From positions 4,050,218 through 4,099,545 of the forward strand of contig CP070652.1 of NCBI GenBank assembly GCA_020354645.1: DNA of 49,328 nucleotides, in the 5' to 3' direction. The translations under genes were made by a program, and so were the position numbers. A model generated the notes under the pieces. The model saw only the letters and a program-made list of their open reading frames with translations. It had not been told where the DNA came from and ran no database searches. This DNA is from Deltaproteobacteria bacterium (GTDB taxonomy: Bacteria > Desulfobacterota > Desulfobacteria > Desulfobacterales > G020354645). Below are positions 34,651 through 42,717 of the stretch, piece after piece; position 1 is the first letter of the stretch, and every line of letters starts with the position of its first letter.

Positions 34651-36555
34651 ATGACAAACGCAATGAAAAAGATAGGAATAATCACACTCACACGTCAAAA
34701 TAGTTTGGCCTATTCAGCGTTGAGAAGGATAGTAGCGGAATTGGGATATAAACCTATCTGTGGTGAGACTATCGGAACCGACTGTATTTATTTTCCTTTG
34801 GAAGAAATAAGTTTGGTGGGTTATGATTTTTTGGGGAATTTTTTCAAAAAAGTGGGTTTTTCAGATGCAGATACCATTTTGATATCCGCGCCCTATACCG
34901 TCAATTTATTCATGTTACCCAAGGTGATTTGCTGTTTAAGAAGCATCAGTTCTGCGCCAATTATAATTGGCGGCAATGAAGCATCCAATAATTACAAGAA
35001 TCTTATGTTACATCGATTCTCAACTTTTGTGAACAAAGTTGTTGATATCGCTCCTGATTTTATTGTGAGGGGATCCGCTGAAAAAGTATTATATACGCTT
35101 TTGCCATTGCTTGACAAAACAACGATGCGTCAAAGCAGCTGGGGCAGAGATTTTCTAAAAACTCTTCTCAAAATCCCAAATATGGTATTTTGGTTACCCA
35201 AAAGAAAAGCATTAATTGGAACTGAATTTTCCTCCGAAGATTTGTCTGAAAGAGACATATTTTCCCGTGTGAAATATGGGGACAAATCAATTGCGATAAC
35301 TCTTCAAAGAGCATGTATCTGGGCTAAAAAATCCCAAGGAGGGTGTTTATTCTGCGCAATTGCCAGTCAGTTTGGAAAAGATTTTCATTGTGCGGTTCAA
35401 AGTAATTTTTTTGTACAAGATCTGAGTGCATTTCTGGAAAAAAACCCGCAAATAAAATATGTAGATATTTGGGATGACACCTTCAATATCAGTGAAGAAT
35501 GGGCCATCAAAATGTGTGGTTATTTGAAAAATTTGAACCAAAACTTAGGAAGGGAAATTATATATTCCTGCTTCCTGAGGCCAAAAGGTTTGACTGAAAA
35601 ACTAATCAAAAAAATGACGGAAACTAATATTAAGGCCGCATTTATTGGGGCCGACGCGTTGTCCGAGGAACTTTCAAAACGATTAAGAAGGGGCTGCACA
35701 ATTGCGGAGATGAATAAATCGATTGAGGTACTCGCCAAAGGGAAAATACTGCCCAGATTAAGTGTTCAGCTATTTTCTCCCGAGTCAACTATTGATGATG
35801 TCGGCATTACCTCCACCCTGGCTTTTGGGTGCATAAAAAATGGGGAATCAACCGTTCATGTCCACTTATACACCTTTCCCTTATATGGATCTGACATCTA
35901 CAGGCTTCTTAAGGCCAGAGATAACTTAAAAAAAATTCCTTCGCCGTTATTAAGAATGGGCAAGAATAGCGGTTTTGAACCTTATTTAATTGCCTATGAC
36001 TACAGGAATTATGATCCCGACGTTGAAGAAATAAAACAGAAAACATACAACCTGCTGGACATCGCCACATCATTTTATGTCAGAACTTATCCAGGGGACA
36101 CGGTTGATGGACATAAGCTTAAAGACTTATTGTCACAGGTTAGAAAATGGTGTTTGGATGCTAAAAAAACACACGCTAAAAAGTCAATGTGGTTTATGAC
36201 AATCCTCCATCAAGAAGATCAGGGCCGTGGTTTAAATAAAATCGAACTGCTTGATTTTTTGTCAAAAAACGAATCTGTGCCTCAAATCCCTGAACATTTG
36301 AGAAAAATCTATGGAAATTTTGGTTATCAATATACCTTGTCCAGAAGTTTTGATGGCGTAATGACTGGCCTCGTACAAAATAATTGGGTTCAAAAAACAG
36401 ATAATAACGGGTATCTCCTGTCAAGTGCGGGCAAAAAGAAACTACAATCGATGATCAAGAAGGAAAAGACACCCCAACTTAGTATTGCGGCCTATGGCAA
36501 TATTGATAAAACTGAATTCCTCAAGATTTTGGAAAATGAACTGCATCCAGCGTAA
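34651..36555 (+). CDS. Radical SAM protein with unusual Cys spacing
   Basis: The 634-aa protein opens with a possible B12-binding-like region (ADTILISAPYTVNLFMLPKVI...PIIIGGNEASN, DFIVRGSAE). The radical SAM core has RACIWAKKSQGGCLFCAI, with C222, C232 and C235: C-x9-C-x2-C instead of C-x3-C-x2-C. VDIWDDTFNIS, SCFLRPKGLTEKL and FIGADALSEELSKRLRRG match later strands of such barrels. The C-terminal 130 residues look like a winged-helix-type extension. Codons look more A/T-rich than in neighbouring genes. It stands alone, with an IS200/IS605-like end 20 bases after its stop, so horizontal transfer is likely. The substrate is unknown. Confidence 0.7.
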   Translation: MTNAMKKIGIITLTRQNSLAYSALRRIVAELGYKPICGETIGTDCIYFPLEEISLVGYDFLGNFFKKVGFSDADTILISAPYTVNLFMLPKVICCLRSISSAPIIIGGNEASNNYKNLMLHRFSTFVNKVVDIAPDFIVRGSAEKVLYTLLPLLDKTTMRQSSWGRDFLKTLLKIPNMVFWLPKRKALIGTEFSSEDLSERDIFSRVKYGDKSIAITLQRACIWAKKSQGGCLFCAIASQFGKDFHCAVQSNFFVQDLSAFLEKNPQIKYVDIWDDTFNISEEWAIKMCGYLKNLNQNLGREIIYSCFLRPKGLTEKLIKKMTETNIKAAFIGADALSEELSKRLRRGCTIAEMNKSIEVLAKGKILPRLSVQLFSPESTIDDVGITSTLAFGCIKNGESTVHVHLYTFPLYGSDIYRLLKARDNLKKIPSPLLRMGKNSGFEPYLIAYDYRNYDPDVEEIKQKTYNLLDIATSFYVRTYPGDTVDGHKLKDLLSQVRKWCLDAKKTHAKKSMWFMTILHQEDQGRGLNKIELLDFLSKNESVPQIPEHLRKIYGNFGYQYTLSRSFDGVMTGLVQNNWVQKTDNNGYLLSSAGKKKLQSMIKKEKTPQLSIAAYGNIDKTEFLKILENELHPA

Positions 36556-36575
36556 AAATGACCGGTTTGCTTCCC

Positions 36576-36609
36576 TGAAAGCCCCACTTTTAGGGCGGGG
36601 AGCTTCACT
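36576..36609. mobile_element. IS200/IS605-like terminal hairpin (remnant)
   Basis: GAAAGCCCCACTTTTAGGGC, then GGGGAGCTTCAC, resembles the right end of tnpB-carrying IS200/IS605 elements (GAAGCCCC...GGGG.AGTTCAC). No tnpA or tnpB gene is present beside it, so it would be a leftover end or a small derivative. It directly follows the radical SAM gene. Confidence 0.5.
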
Positions 36610-36684
36610 CGATATTTACAGACATCATAACACTATTTTCTGAATAAACCCTTCCACGGCACTCATCTTCAAGCAATCCCCCTA

Positions 36685-36718
36685 AATCGGAACGTTATTT
36701 TGAAAATCACTATATTAC
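36685..36718 (+). promoter_or_regulatory. Conserved regulatory motif, copy 1
   Basis: AATCGGAACGTTATTTTGA followed by AAATCACTATATTAC. Two further copies lie upstream of cbiM (47023-47055 minus and 47303-47336 plus). The TGAAAATCA core resembles half of a Fur-type box, and more copies of the core (ATGAAAATCATC at about 36730, GATTTTCA at about 36774) follow before the methyltransferase operon. It is probably an operator or promoter unit shared by the two loci. Confidence 0.5.
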
Positions 36719-36895
36719 ATGCAAATCATTATGAAAATCATCTCGTATTCACCCAAAAATCATCTTTTAGACGATTTTCAAAAAGCACTGAATTCATATA
36801 TATAGTCGAATGGATTATGGTCATGGATTTCTCCAGTCTGGTTCATTTGCCTGGAGGGGGGGCATTTCTTTTAAATCAAGAGAGGAGGTGGCTCT

Positions 36896-37849
36896 ATGTT
36901 TCAATTGAGCACGGAGCAGAAGGTTTGTAAGGTAGGGGGTGTCAAATTTGGCGGACAGCCCGGGGAGTATCCCTGCGTGTGCTGTTCATCTATCTTTCAA
37001 AAAGGAGACAAAGTATTTGAAGGCAAACGTAAAGAAGGTTTCGATGAAAAGCGGGCTGAAGGATTATTAAAAACCCAGGACAAGTTGACCGAAACAACCG
37101 GGGTACCCGGTATGGCCGACATCGTTGCCAATACGGGTGAAGAATTCAAGCGGTTCATTGATTTTGTTACTTCGGTCAGTGATATGCCCTTTTGCATAGA
37201 TGCCTGGGTTATGAAGCCCAAATTGGAAGGAGCGGCCTACTGTGCTGAAAAAGGTTTGTTGGATCGCATGTTTTACAACAGCCTGACGGTCTGGGAGAAG
37301 GACCTAGAAACAGAGATTCGGGAGATTTCACAGATTGGTGTAAAACATGTTTTGCTCGTTGCGTTTGATCAGGAAGACCAGATGCCCAGTGGGCGTATCA
37401 CCGGAACTCAAAAGCTTTTGGACGTCATTGAGAAGGTGGGAGCCGAATTTGAGAGTATTTTTGTGGATACTTCGGTGATGAACGGACCGGCAACCGCCAT
37501 GTGCAGCCTTGCCAATCGATTGGTGAAGGAAAAGTGGGGTTTTCCGGCAGCCAGTGCTCCAAGCAACGGCTCTTACATGGATTTACAGAGATTTAAAGAC
37601 CTTTGGGATTTTAAGGGTTGGGCGGCAACGGATGCTTCATTAGAAGGCCTTTCCGCCTTCTTTTATCACGACATGATCTTTTCCGGACCCATGGGCGGCG
37701 CCACACGCGTTTTTCCGGCAGTGGCCGAAGCCGAGGCCTTTCTGGCCACTTCCGTTTTCGCCGAATCTAAAAAACTGCCTACAGATCCTAATCATCCGCT
37801 TTTAAAGTTGTTTCCGGATTTCGTCGAGCAACTGAAAGCATTGCAGTAG
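36896..37849 (+). CDS. MtrH-like methyltetrahydrofolate/pterin:corrinoid methyltransferase
   Basis: The 317-aa pterin-binding TIM barrel of the MtrH family has KVGGVKFGGQPGEYP (12-26), GFDEKRAEGLLKTQDKLTETTGVPGMADI, FCIDAWVMKPKLEGAAYCAEKGLLDRMFYNSL, and SIFVDTSVMNGPA. In known O-demethylase systems this is MT2, moving the methyl group from the corrinoid protein to tetrahydrofolate. ATG follows AGGAGG. Residues 27-30 read CVCC, where relatives usually have an aliphatic stretch, which may bind metal. It heads the operon with MT1, corrinoid protein and RACo. Confidence 0.88.
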   Translation: MFQLSTEQKVCKVGGVKFGGQPGEYPCVCCSSIFQKGDKVFEGKRKEGFDEKRAEGLLKTQDKLTETTGVPGMADIVANTGEEFKRFIDFVTSVSDMPFCIDAWVMKPKLEGAAYCAEKGLLDRMFYNSLTVWEKDLETEIREISQIGVKHVLLVAFDQEDQMPSGRITGTQKLLDVIEKVGAEFESIFVDTSVMNGPATAMCSLANRLVKEKWGFPAASAPSNGSYMDLQRFKDLWDFKGWAATDASLEGLSAFFYHDMIFSGPMGGATRVFPAVAEAEAFLATSVFAESKKLPTDPNHPLLKLFPDFVEQLKALQ

Positions 37850-37902
37850 ACAATTGGTTTGCAGGATTAAACAAAACAATTTTAATGAAAGGAGCATTTC
37901 TA

Positions 37903-38979
37903 ATGGCAGAGCTTACTCCCATAGAAAGAGTGAAGCGGTTTTTTAATCGTGAACCCATAGACAAGATGCCATTTTTTACAGGGATGGGTATGGTTCTCCT
38001 ACCCGCAATTAAAAAGCTGGGTTACAATTTTCCGTCCGTTCATAGGAATGCTGAAAAAATGGCCCGGTCAGCTATCGAGTCTGCCCGGATGTTTAACCTG
38101 GATTCTGTTGTGATTCCATATGATATGTGCATGGAATCCGAGGCGTTAGGCAACGAAATCAGTTTGTACGAGGACTCGGAAGATATCCTTTATCCCACCA
38201 TTCCTTACAAGAGCTGGCAAGAAGTGGACCAGGTGGAAATTACGCAAGATGATATTGACAATGTTATGGATAAGTATCCGATGAATCTGCTACCTGAGGC
38301 CATAAAGATTGTCAAGACGGAAGCCCCGGATCTACCGGTGGGTGCTTGGCAGCTCGGGCCTTTTACACAGTGCGGCCAAACGATCGAATTGGACAAAGTC
38401 CTCAAAGCAGTTTTCAAGCAAACTGACCTGGTGGAATCCATACTGGACAAATTTTCAGACATGATCATTAATATCGGAAAAGCGCTTCAGGCAGCCGGTG
38501 CGGATTTTATTACGCTGAGGGAGCCAGGGGTAGCGGCAGATCTTCTTAGCCCAAAAACTTTCAAGGAACTAATCCAACCGCGTTTAACGCGGATTTTAGC
38601 TGCTTGGGAGCCACCTAAAGTGCTGCACATTTGTGGATCAACAGATCCTCTGGTCGAAATGATGTGGCAATGTGTTGTTGATTCGGGGGGTCAGGGTGTC
38701 AGTTTTGACATTAAAAATAATCTATTGGAGACACGGAAGAAGTTAGGGAATGCTGCGATTATCCTTGGTAATTTTGACGTATTTCAACTCCCCTGTGCGG
38801 AAGCCACGACCGTAGAGCAGGCCGTTGAGGGAATCAAGACGAATATTGACGGACTGGTGGATGCGGTCTGGCCGGGTTGCGATCTGTGGCCGGATATCAA
38901 GGAAGAAAATCTCAAAGCCATCGAAAAGACAGCCAGGGAATATAAGACTGGGCCCACACCGGCTGTGGGTCGGTTATAA
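37903..38979 (+). CDS. UroD/MtaA/CmuA-family corrinoid methyltransferase (MT1)
   Basis: The 358-aa uroporphyrinogen-decarboxylase-fold protein has LTPIERVKRFFNREPIDKMPFF, a Zn site HIC (His242, Cys244 in VLHICGSTDPL) and Cys326 in VWPGCDLWPD. This H-x-C...C set binds the Zn that activates a methyl-bearing or accepting thiol/oxygen in MtaA-like enzymes. ATG 37903 with AAAGGAG is chosen over Met 18 bases upstream. With MtrH (MT2), the corrinoid protein and RACo it completes a four-part methyl-transfer system. The substrate (methoxy-aromatic, methylated amine or sulfur compound) is unknown. Confidence 0.88.
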   Translation: MAELTPIERVKRFFNREPIDKMPFFTGMGMVLLPAIKKLGYNFPSVHRNAEKMARSAIESARMFNLDSVVIPYDMCMESEALGNEISLYEDSEDILYPTIPYKSWQEVDQVEITQDDIDNVMDKYPMNLLPEAIKIVKTEAPDLPVGAWQLGPFTQCGQTIELDKVLKAVFKQTDLVESILDKFSDMIINIGKALQAAGADFITLREPGVAADLLSPKTFKELIQPRLTRILAAWEPPKVLHICGSTDPLVEMMWQCVVDSGGQGVSFDIKNNLLETRKKLGNAAIILGNFDVFQLPCAEATTVEQAVEGIKTNIDGLVDAVWPGCDLWPDIKEENLKAIEKTAREYKTGPTPAVGRL

Positions 38980-39010
38980 AAAAATCAGAAAAGAAAGGAG
39001 ACCCCATATT

Positions 39011-39682
39011 ATGGCGACAAAAGAAGAATTGTTGGAACTTCTGAAGGATGGCGTGATCAACTATAAAGAGGAACAGGTCAAAGAAGCCGCCCAAACCGCT
39101 GTGGATGATGGACATCCAGCGCTTGAGATGATCATGGATGGGCTGGCTGCCGGGATGGAGGTCGTCGGGGACCTGTATGAAAGACATGAGTACTTTGTCC
39201 CTGAAGTTCTCATGTGCGCTGATGCACTATATTTAGGTTTAGATATACTGCGACCGCATGTGCCGAAATCAGATTCAGGCGCAGTCGCCCAGGTTGTCAT
39301 CGGCAGCATTCAGGGCGATGTCCATGATATCGGCAAAAACCTGGTGAAGATGATGTTTGATGTGGCCGGTTGGGAAGTTCATGATCTCGGCCGGGACGTA
39401 CCCCTTGAAAACTTTGTCAAAGAACAACTTCGTACGGACGCCGAAGTAGTGGCGATGTCCGCCATGATGACCACCACTATGCTCGGTATGAAGAAAGTTA
39501 TCCAGATGATCAAGGAGAAAAACCCCAATGTGGCCATCATGCTTGGTGGAGCGCCCGTCACCCAGGATGTTGCCAACCTATTTGGCGCAGATGGATATGC
39601 GGAATCGGCTGGGAATGCAGTGCAGGAAGGTATTAAAATGATTGGCCGCCTCAGGGAATATGAAAAGAAAAAAGCCGACTAA
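39011..39682 (+). CDS. Corrinoid (B12-binding) methyl carrier protein
   Basis: The 223-aa protein has an N-terminal helical cap (LLELLKDGVINYKEEQVKEA, about 5-90) and a C-terminal B12-binding Rossmann domain with GDVHDIGKNLV, in which His105 (DxHxxG) is the lower cobalt ligand. VAMSAMMTTTM and IMLGGAPVTQ complete the fold. It is the MtaC/MttC/MtvC-type carrier shuttling methyl groups between MT1 and MT2. ATG 39011 follows AAAGGAG. It lies 31 bases after MT1. Confidence 0.95.
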   Translation: MATKEELLELLKDGVINYKEEQVKEAAQTAVDDGHPALEMIMDGLAAGMEVVGDLYERHEYFVPEVLMCADALYLGLDILRPHVPKSDSGAVAQVVIGSIQGDVHDIGKNLVKMMFDVAGWEVHDLGRDVPLENFVKEQLRTDAEVVAMSAMMTTTMLGMKKVIQMIKEKNPNVAIMLGGAPVTQDVANLFGADGYAESAGNAVQEGIKMIGRLREYEKKKAD

Positions 39683-39692
39683 CCGGAAAATT

Positions 39693-39855
39693 TCACAATC
39701 AAGAACCCTATTTACAGCGTATTCGACGAGAACTGCAGATTGGATTCCCGACCATCGGTGCTTTAGCTGGAGACGGACTCTTGGGAATTGAAGTGGCCCG
39801 CGCATTGACTGTTGCAAAAAGTGGCCTGCTAGTATCAAAACGAAGGAGGATTTGA
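39693..39855 (+). other. Possible gene remnant in the corrinoid protein-RACo spacer
   Basis: One frame of this 177-base spacer reads LQRIRRELQIGFPTIGALAG then DGLLGIEVARALTVAKSGLL before a stop. It looks protein-like rather than random. No start codon or ribosome site precedes it. I do not recognise the family. It may be the tail of a lost gene. Confidence 0.3.
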
Positions 39856-39859
39856 GCAG

Positions 39860-41920
39860 ATGGAAGATAATATGGCGATGGTGATATTTCAGCCTTCGGG
39901 TCGAAGGGGTGAAGTCCCAAAAGGGATAACCGTGATCGAGGCCTCCAGATTACTGGGAGTGGACATCGAAGCTCTTTGCGGGGAGAAAAAGGTATGCGGA
40001 AAGTGTACTGTTCGCATCGAGGAGGGGCATTTTGAAAAGTTCAATATCGAATCCAGTATGTCCCATGTGAGTCCTTGGCAGGAGGAAGAAGACAAGTTCA
40101 TTAATCACGAAAGAAGGGAGAAAGGCTTTCGGCTCGGCTGCACAGCCAAAGTCGAAGGCGATATTCTAGTGTTTGTGCCGGAGGAGTCCAGAGCCGGAAA
40201 ACAGGTGGTAAGCAAGGCGGCGCGGGACATCCACATCGATCACAATCCGGCTGTCAAAATCTATTATGTGGAGGTAGACACACCGACCTTCCACGAACCC
40301 ACCGCAGATTTTGAACGGATTTGCAGAGGTCTGGAAAGAGACCATGGCCTAAAGGACCTGACTGCTGATATATACACCCTCCGGCAATTACCCACGGCAC
40401 TTCGTGACGGCAACTGGAGTGTTACGGTTAGTGTATGGAATGACAAAGAAATCATCCGATTTCGACCGGGCAAGGTCGAACATGCTTACGGCATAGCCAT
40501 CGATGTGGGCACGACCACCGTGGCTGCCTATTTTTGCGACCTCACCACCATGGAAGTTGTCGATACGGTTTCCATGATGAACCCGCAATGCAAATACGGC
40601 GAAGACGTGATGGCCCGTATCACCTATCATATGACAACGCCGGATGGTCTTGAGCGCATGAGCGACGACATTATTGAAGGGCTCAACTGGCTGATCGATC
40701 AGGCCATCCAGAACACCTACCCTCCCAAGAAAAAGAAAAAAAAGAAAAAGGGCGAGGAGGGTCCTGTTGAGTATATAGAAGTACCCGAAGAGGGAAAGAC
40801 CTACCTTCGTCTGACCCGGAAAGACATCGAAGATATCACCTTGGGGGGCAACACAGCCATGCATCATATTTTGCTCAAACTCAACCCGGAATATGTTGGC
40901 CTGGCCCCTTTTCCACCTGTCATTCATCATAGTCTGGATATCAAGGCCCGGGACCTGGGAATCAATATCAATCCTTCATCCTATATTTTTGTACTTCCCA
41001 TAGAAGCCGGTTTTGTCGGCGCAGACAATGTCGGTGTGCTGATTGCCGAAGAACCTTACAAGCATGAGGAAAATTCACTGATCATCGACATCGGTACCAA
41101 TGGCGAACTGGTCCTGGGCAACCGGCATAAATTGATATCATCGTCATGTGCTACGGGTCCGGCATTGGAGGGGGCTCAAATTGCATTCGGTATGCGGGCC
41201 GCGCCCGGTGCCATCGAGCGGATAAAGATCGATCCCGAAACCAAAGAGGTCGATTACAAGGTTATCGGACGCGATGCCTGGCGGCAGTACTCCGAACCCA
41301 AAGACATGAAAGCCAAAGGTATCTGCGGATCCGGTATTTTGGATCTATTGGCCGAACTTTACCGGTCCGGGATTGTCGTCAAGAGCGGTGCCTTCAATAA
41401 AGAAGCACTGAAGGATCATCCCCGTTTCCGGATCAACCCGGACAACAACCAACCGGAATTTGTCCTGGCCTGGGCCGAGGAATCCAGTATCGATAAGGAT
41501 ATTGTGGTTACCCAAAAAGATGTTCGCCAAATCCAGCTGGCCAAGGGAGCACTTTACGCCGGCTGCAAACTCATGGTTAAGCGCATGGGGTTGGAAAAAG
41601 TAGATACGGTTAAAATCGCCGGGGCTTTCGGAACCCATGTCGATCGTGAGAAAGCTCTGATCATGGGTCTATTCCCGGATTGCGAGATCGAAATGATACA
41701 GAGCGTCGGCAATGCTGCCGGCGACGGTTGCCGGGCGGCATTGTTGAACGTCCAAAAGCGGGTGGAATCCAACTGGTGCTCGCGCAATGTGGAATACATC
41801 GAACTCACCGTGGAGGGAAACTTCCAGGAAGAATTCATGGAGGCCATGCAGCTGCCGCACATGACAGATGAGTTTCCGCATCTCAAGGGCATTGTGTCGG
41901 ATGAAATATTAAATCAATAG
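39860..41920 (+). CDS. Corrinoid activation protein RACo (2Fe-2S, ASKHA/DUF4445)
   Basis: The 686-aa protein restores the active Co(I) state of corrinoid proteins using ATP and a low-potential electron donor. The N-terminal 2Fe-2S domain has Cys40, Cys46, Cys49 (LCGEKKVCGKC) and Cys94 (RLGCTA). The ASKHA ATPase part has AIDVGTTTVAAYFCD, TLGGNTAMHHILL, LIIDIGTNGELVLG, GICGSGILDLLAELY and IAGAFGTHVD. Eight consecutive lysines (about 290-297) sit in an acidic/basic insertion not usual in the family. AAGGAGG precedes the start. Confidence 0.93.
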   Translation: MEDNMAMVIFQPSGRRGEVPKGITVIEASRLLGVDIEALCGEKKVCGKCTVRIEEGHFEKFNIESSMSHVSPWQEEEDKFINHERREKGFRLGCTAKVEGDILVFVPEESRAGKQVVSKAARDIHIDHNPAVKIYYVEVDTPTFHEPTADFERICRGLERDHGLKDLTADIYTLRQLPTALRDGNWSVTVSVWNDKEIIRFRPGKVEHAYGIAIDVGTTTVAAYFCDLTTMEVVDTVSMMNPQCKYGEDVMARITYHMTTPDGLERMSDDIIEGLNWLIDQAIQNTYPPKKKKKKKKGEEGPVEYIEVPEEGKTYLRLTRKDIEDITLGGNTAMHHILLKLNPEYVGLAPFPPVIHHSLDIKARDLGININPSSYIFVLPIEAGFVGADNVGVLIAEEPYKHEENSLIIDIGTNGELVLGNRHKLISSSCATGPALEGAQIAFGMRAAPGAIERIKIDPETKEVDYKVIGRDAWRQYSEPKDMKAKGICGSGILDLLAELYRSGIVVKSGAFNKEALKDHPRFRINPDNNQPEFVLAWAEESSIDKDIVVTQKDVRQIQLAKGALYAGCKLMVKRMGLEKVDTVKIAGAFGTHVDREKALIMGLFPDCEIEMIQSVGNAAGDGCRAALLNVQKRVESNWCSRNVEYIELTVEGNFQEEFMEAMQLPHMTDEFPHLKGIVSDEILNQ

Positions 41921-42033
41921 GCTGATAGGTGTCCGCAGTTTTTTGTCGTTGGTGAAAAATCCCATCCTGCATGGCTGGCGCCAGATGCTGGACACCGGAC
42001 AACTGAATAAACTCAAAGTACCCAATAAAAATT

Positions 42034-42453
42034 TTGCCTGGAAACAATAAGAACCAGTCTCAAGAAGAAAACCGAAACAGAAATCAAAAAAATGATATCT
42101 GTGTAACTGTAAATCCGGGAATTTGTGGTTTCCCGTGTATGATGATCGCCCGGAAACTGGATGCACGGACGGTTTTGCTGAAAATTTCGGGTTCGGAATG
42201 CAAGCAGATTCAACGTCTGGCCAAGCGCCTGAACAAAATAACCATGACGGAACTCTTTGCACCCATGACACGGAATCCGGTGTATCTAGCAGCTGAAAAG
42301 TCAGGCTGCCACCCCTCGTGCGTCATACCGACAGCCTTGCTCAAAGCGGTCGAAGTGGCGATGGAGATGGCACTACCTCGAGAAGTTCATATCCAGATTG
42401 AACCCTGCCAGGGGAACGCAAGCAATGAAAACCAAAAAAGTTGTGCCTTTTAA
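42034..42453 (+). CDS. Cys-rich NPGICGF protein (possibly DUF6951-like)
   Basis: The 139-aa ORF opens at TTG 42034; no better start is seen, and the first 20 residues are low-complexity. The core reads CVTVNPGICGFPCMMIARKL, then ISGSECKQIQRLAKRL, KSGCHPSCVIPTALLKAVEVAMEMALP and IEPCQ. I recall the NPGICGF motif from an uncharacterised family (DUF6951, from memory). Six or more Cys suggest metal or Fe-S binding. It follows RACo by 113 bases and probably shares its transcript. Confidence 0.65.
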   Translation: MPGNNKNQSQEENRNRNQKNDICVTVNPGICGFPCMMIARKLDARTVLLKISGSECKQIQRLAKRLNKITMTELFAPMTRNPVYLAAEKSGCHPSCVIPTALLKAVEVAMEMALPREVHIQIEPCQGNASNENQKSCAF

Positions 42454-42495
42454 AATTGGCGTGATATTTTATCAGCAAAGGCTATAAAAGAAATC

Positions 42496-42524
42496 TTGAC
42501 AAGATGAATATAGAATGGTGTTAG
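42496..42524 (+). promoter_or_regulatory. Possible internal promoter of the Sec-UroD operon
   Basis: TTGACA at 42496-42501, 17 bases, then TGTTAG at 42519-42524 as a weak -10. It lies 195 bases before the Sec-containing UroD gene, in a 264-bp spacer that also has a small hairpin (CACCCaacGGGTG, about 42593-42605) and a GAAAGGAGGTGATGGGGAAG segment. Confidence 0.3.
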
Positions 42525-42717
42525 GTAAATACATTCCGGTTTTAGCGTGAAACTAAAGGTATTTTAAACTATTAACCTTATATTTATGCGCACACCCAAC
42601 GGGTGATCCCACGCACCCGGCTGGGAAGCATGCTTTGAAAGGAGGTGATGGGGAAGAACGTTTGTACCCAGGAAGTAGAAACGTTAAACTGTAATTTATA
42701 ATGAAAGGAGACAACCA

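Noticed and set aside
42593..42650. Structured leader before the Sec-UroD gene as a named riboswitch
   Set aside because: Only a 5-bp hairpin and G-rich tract are seen; no known riboswitch core matches.
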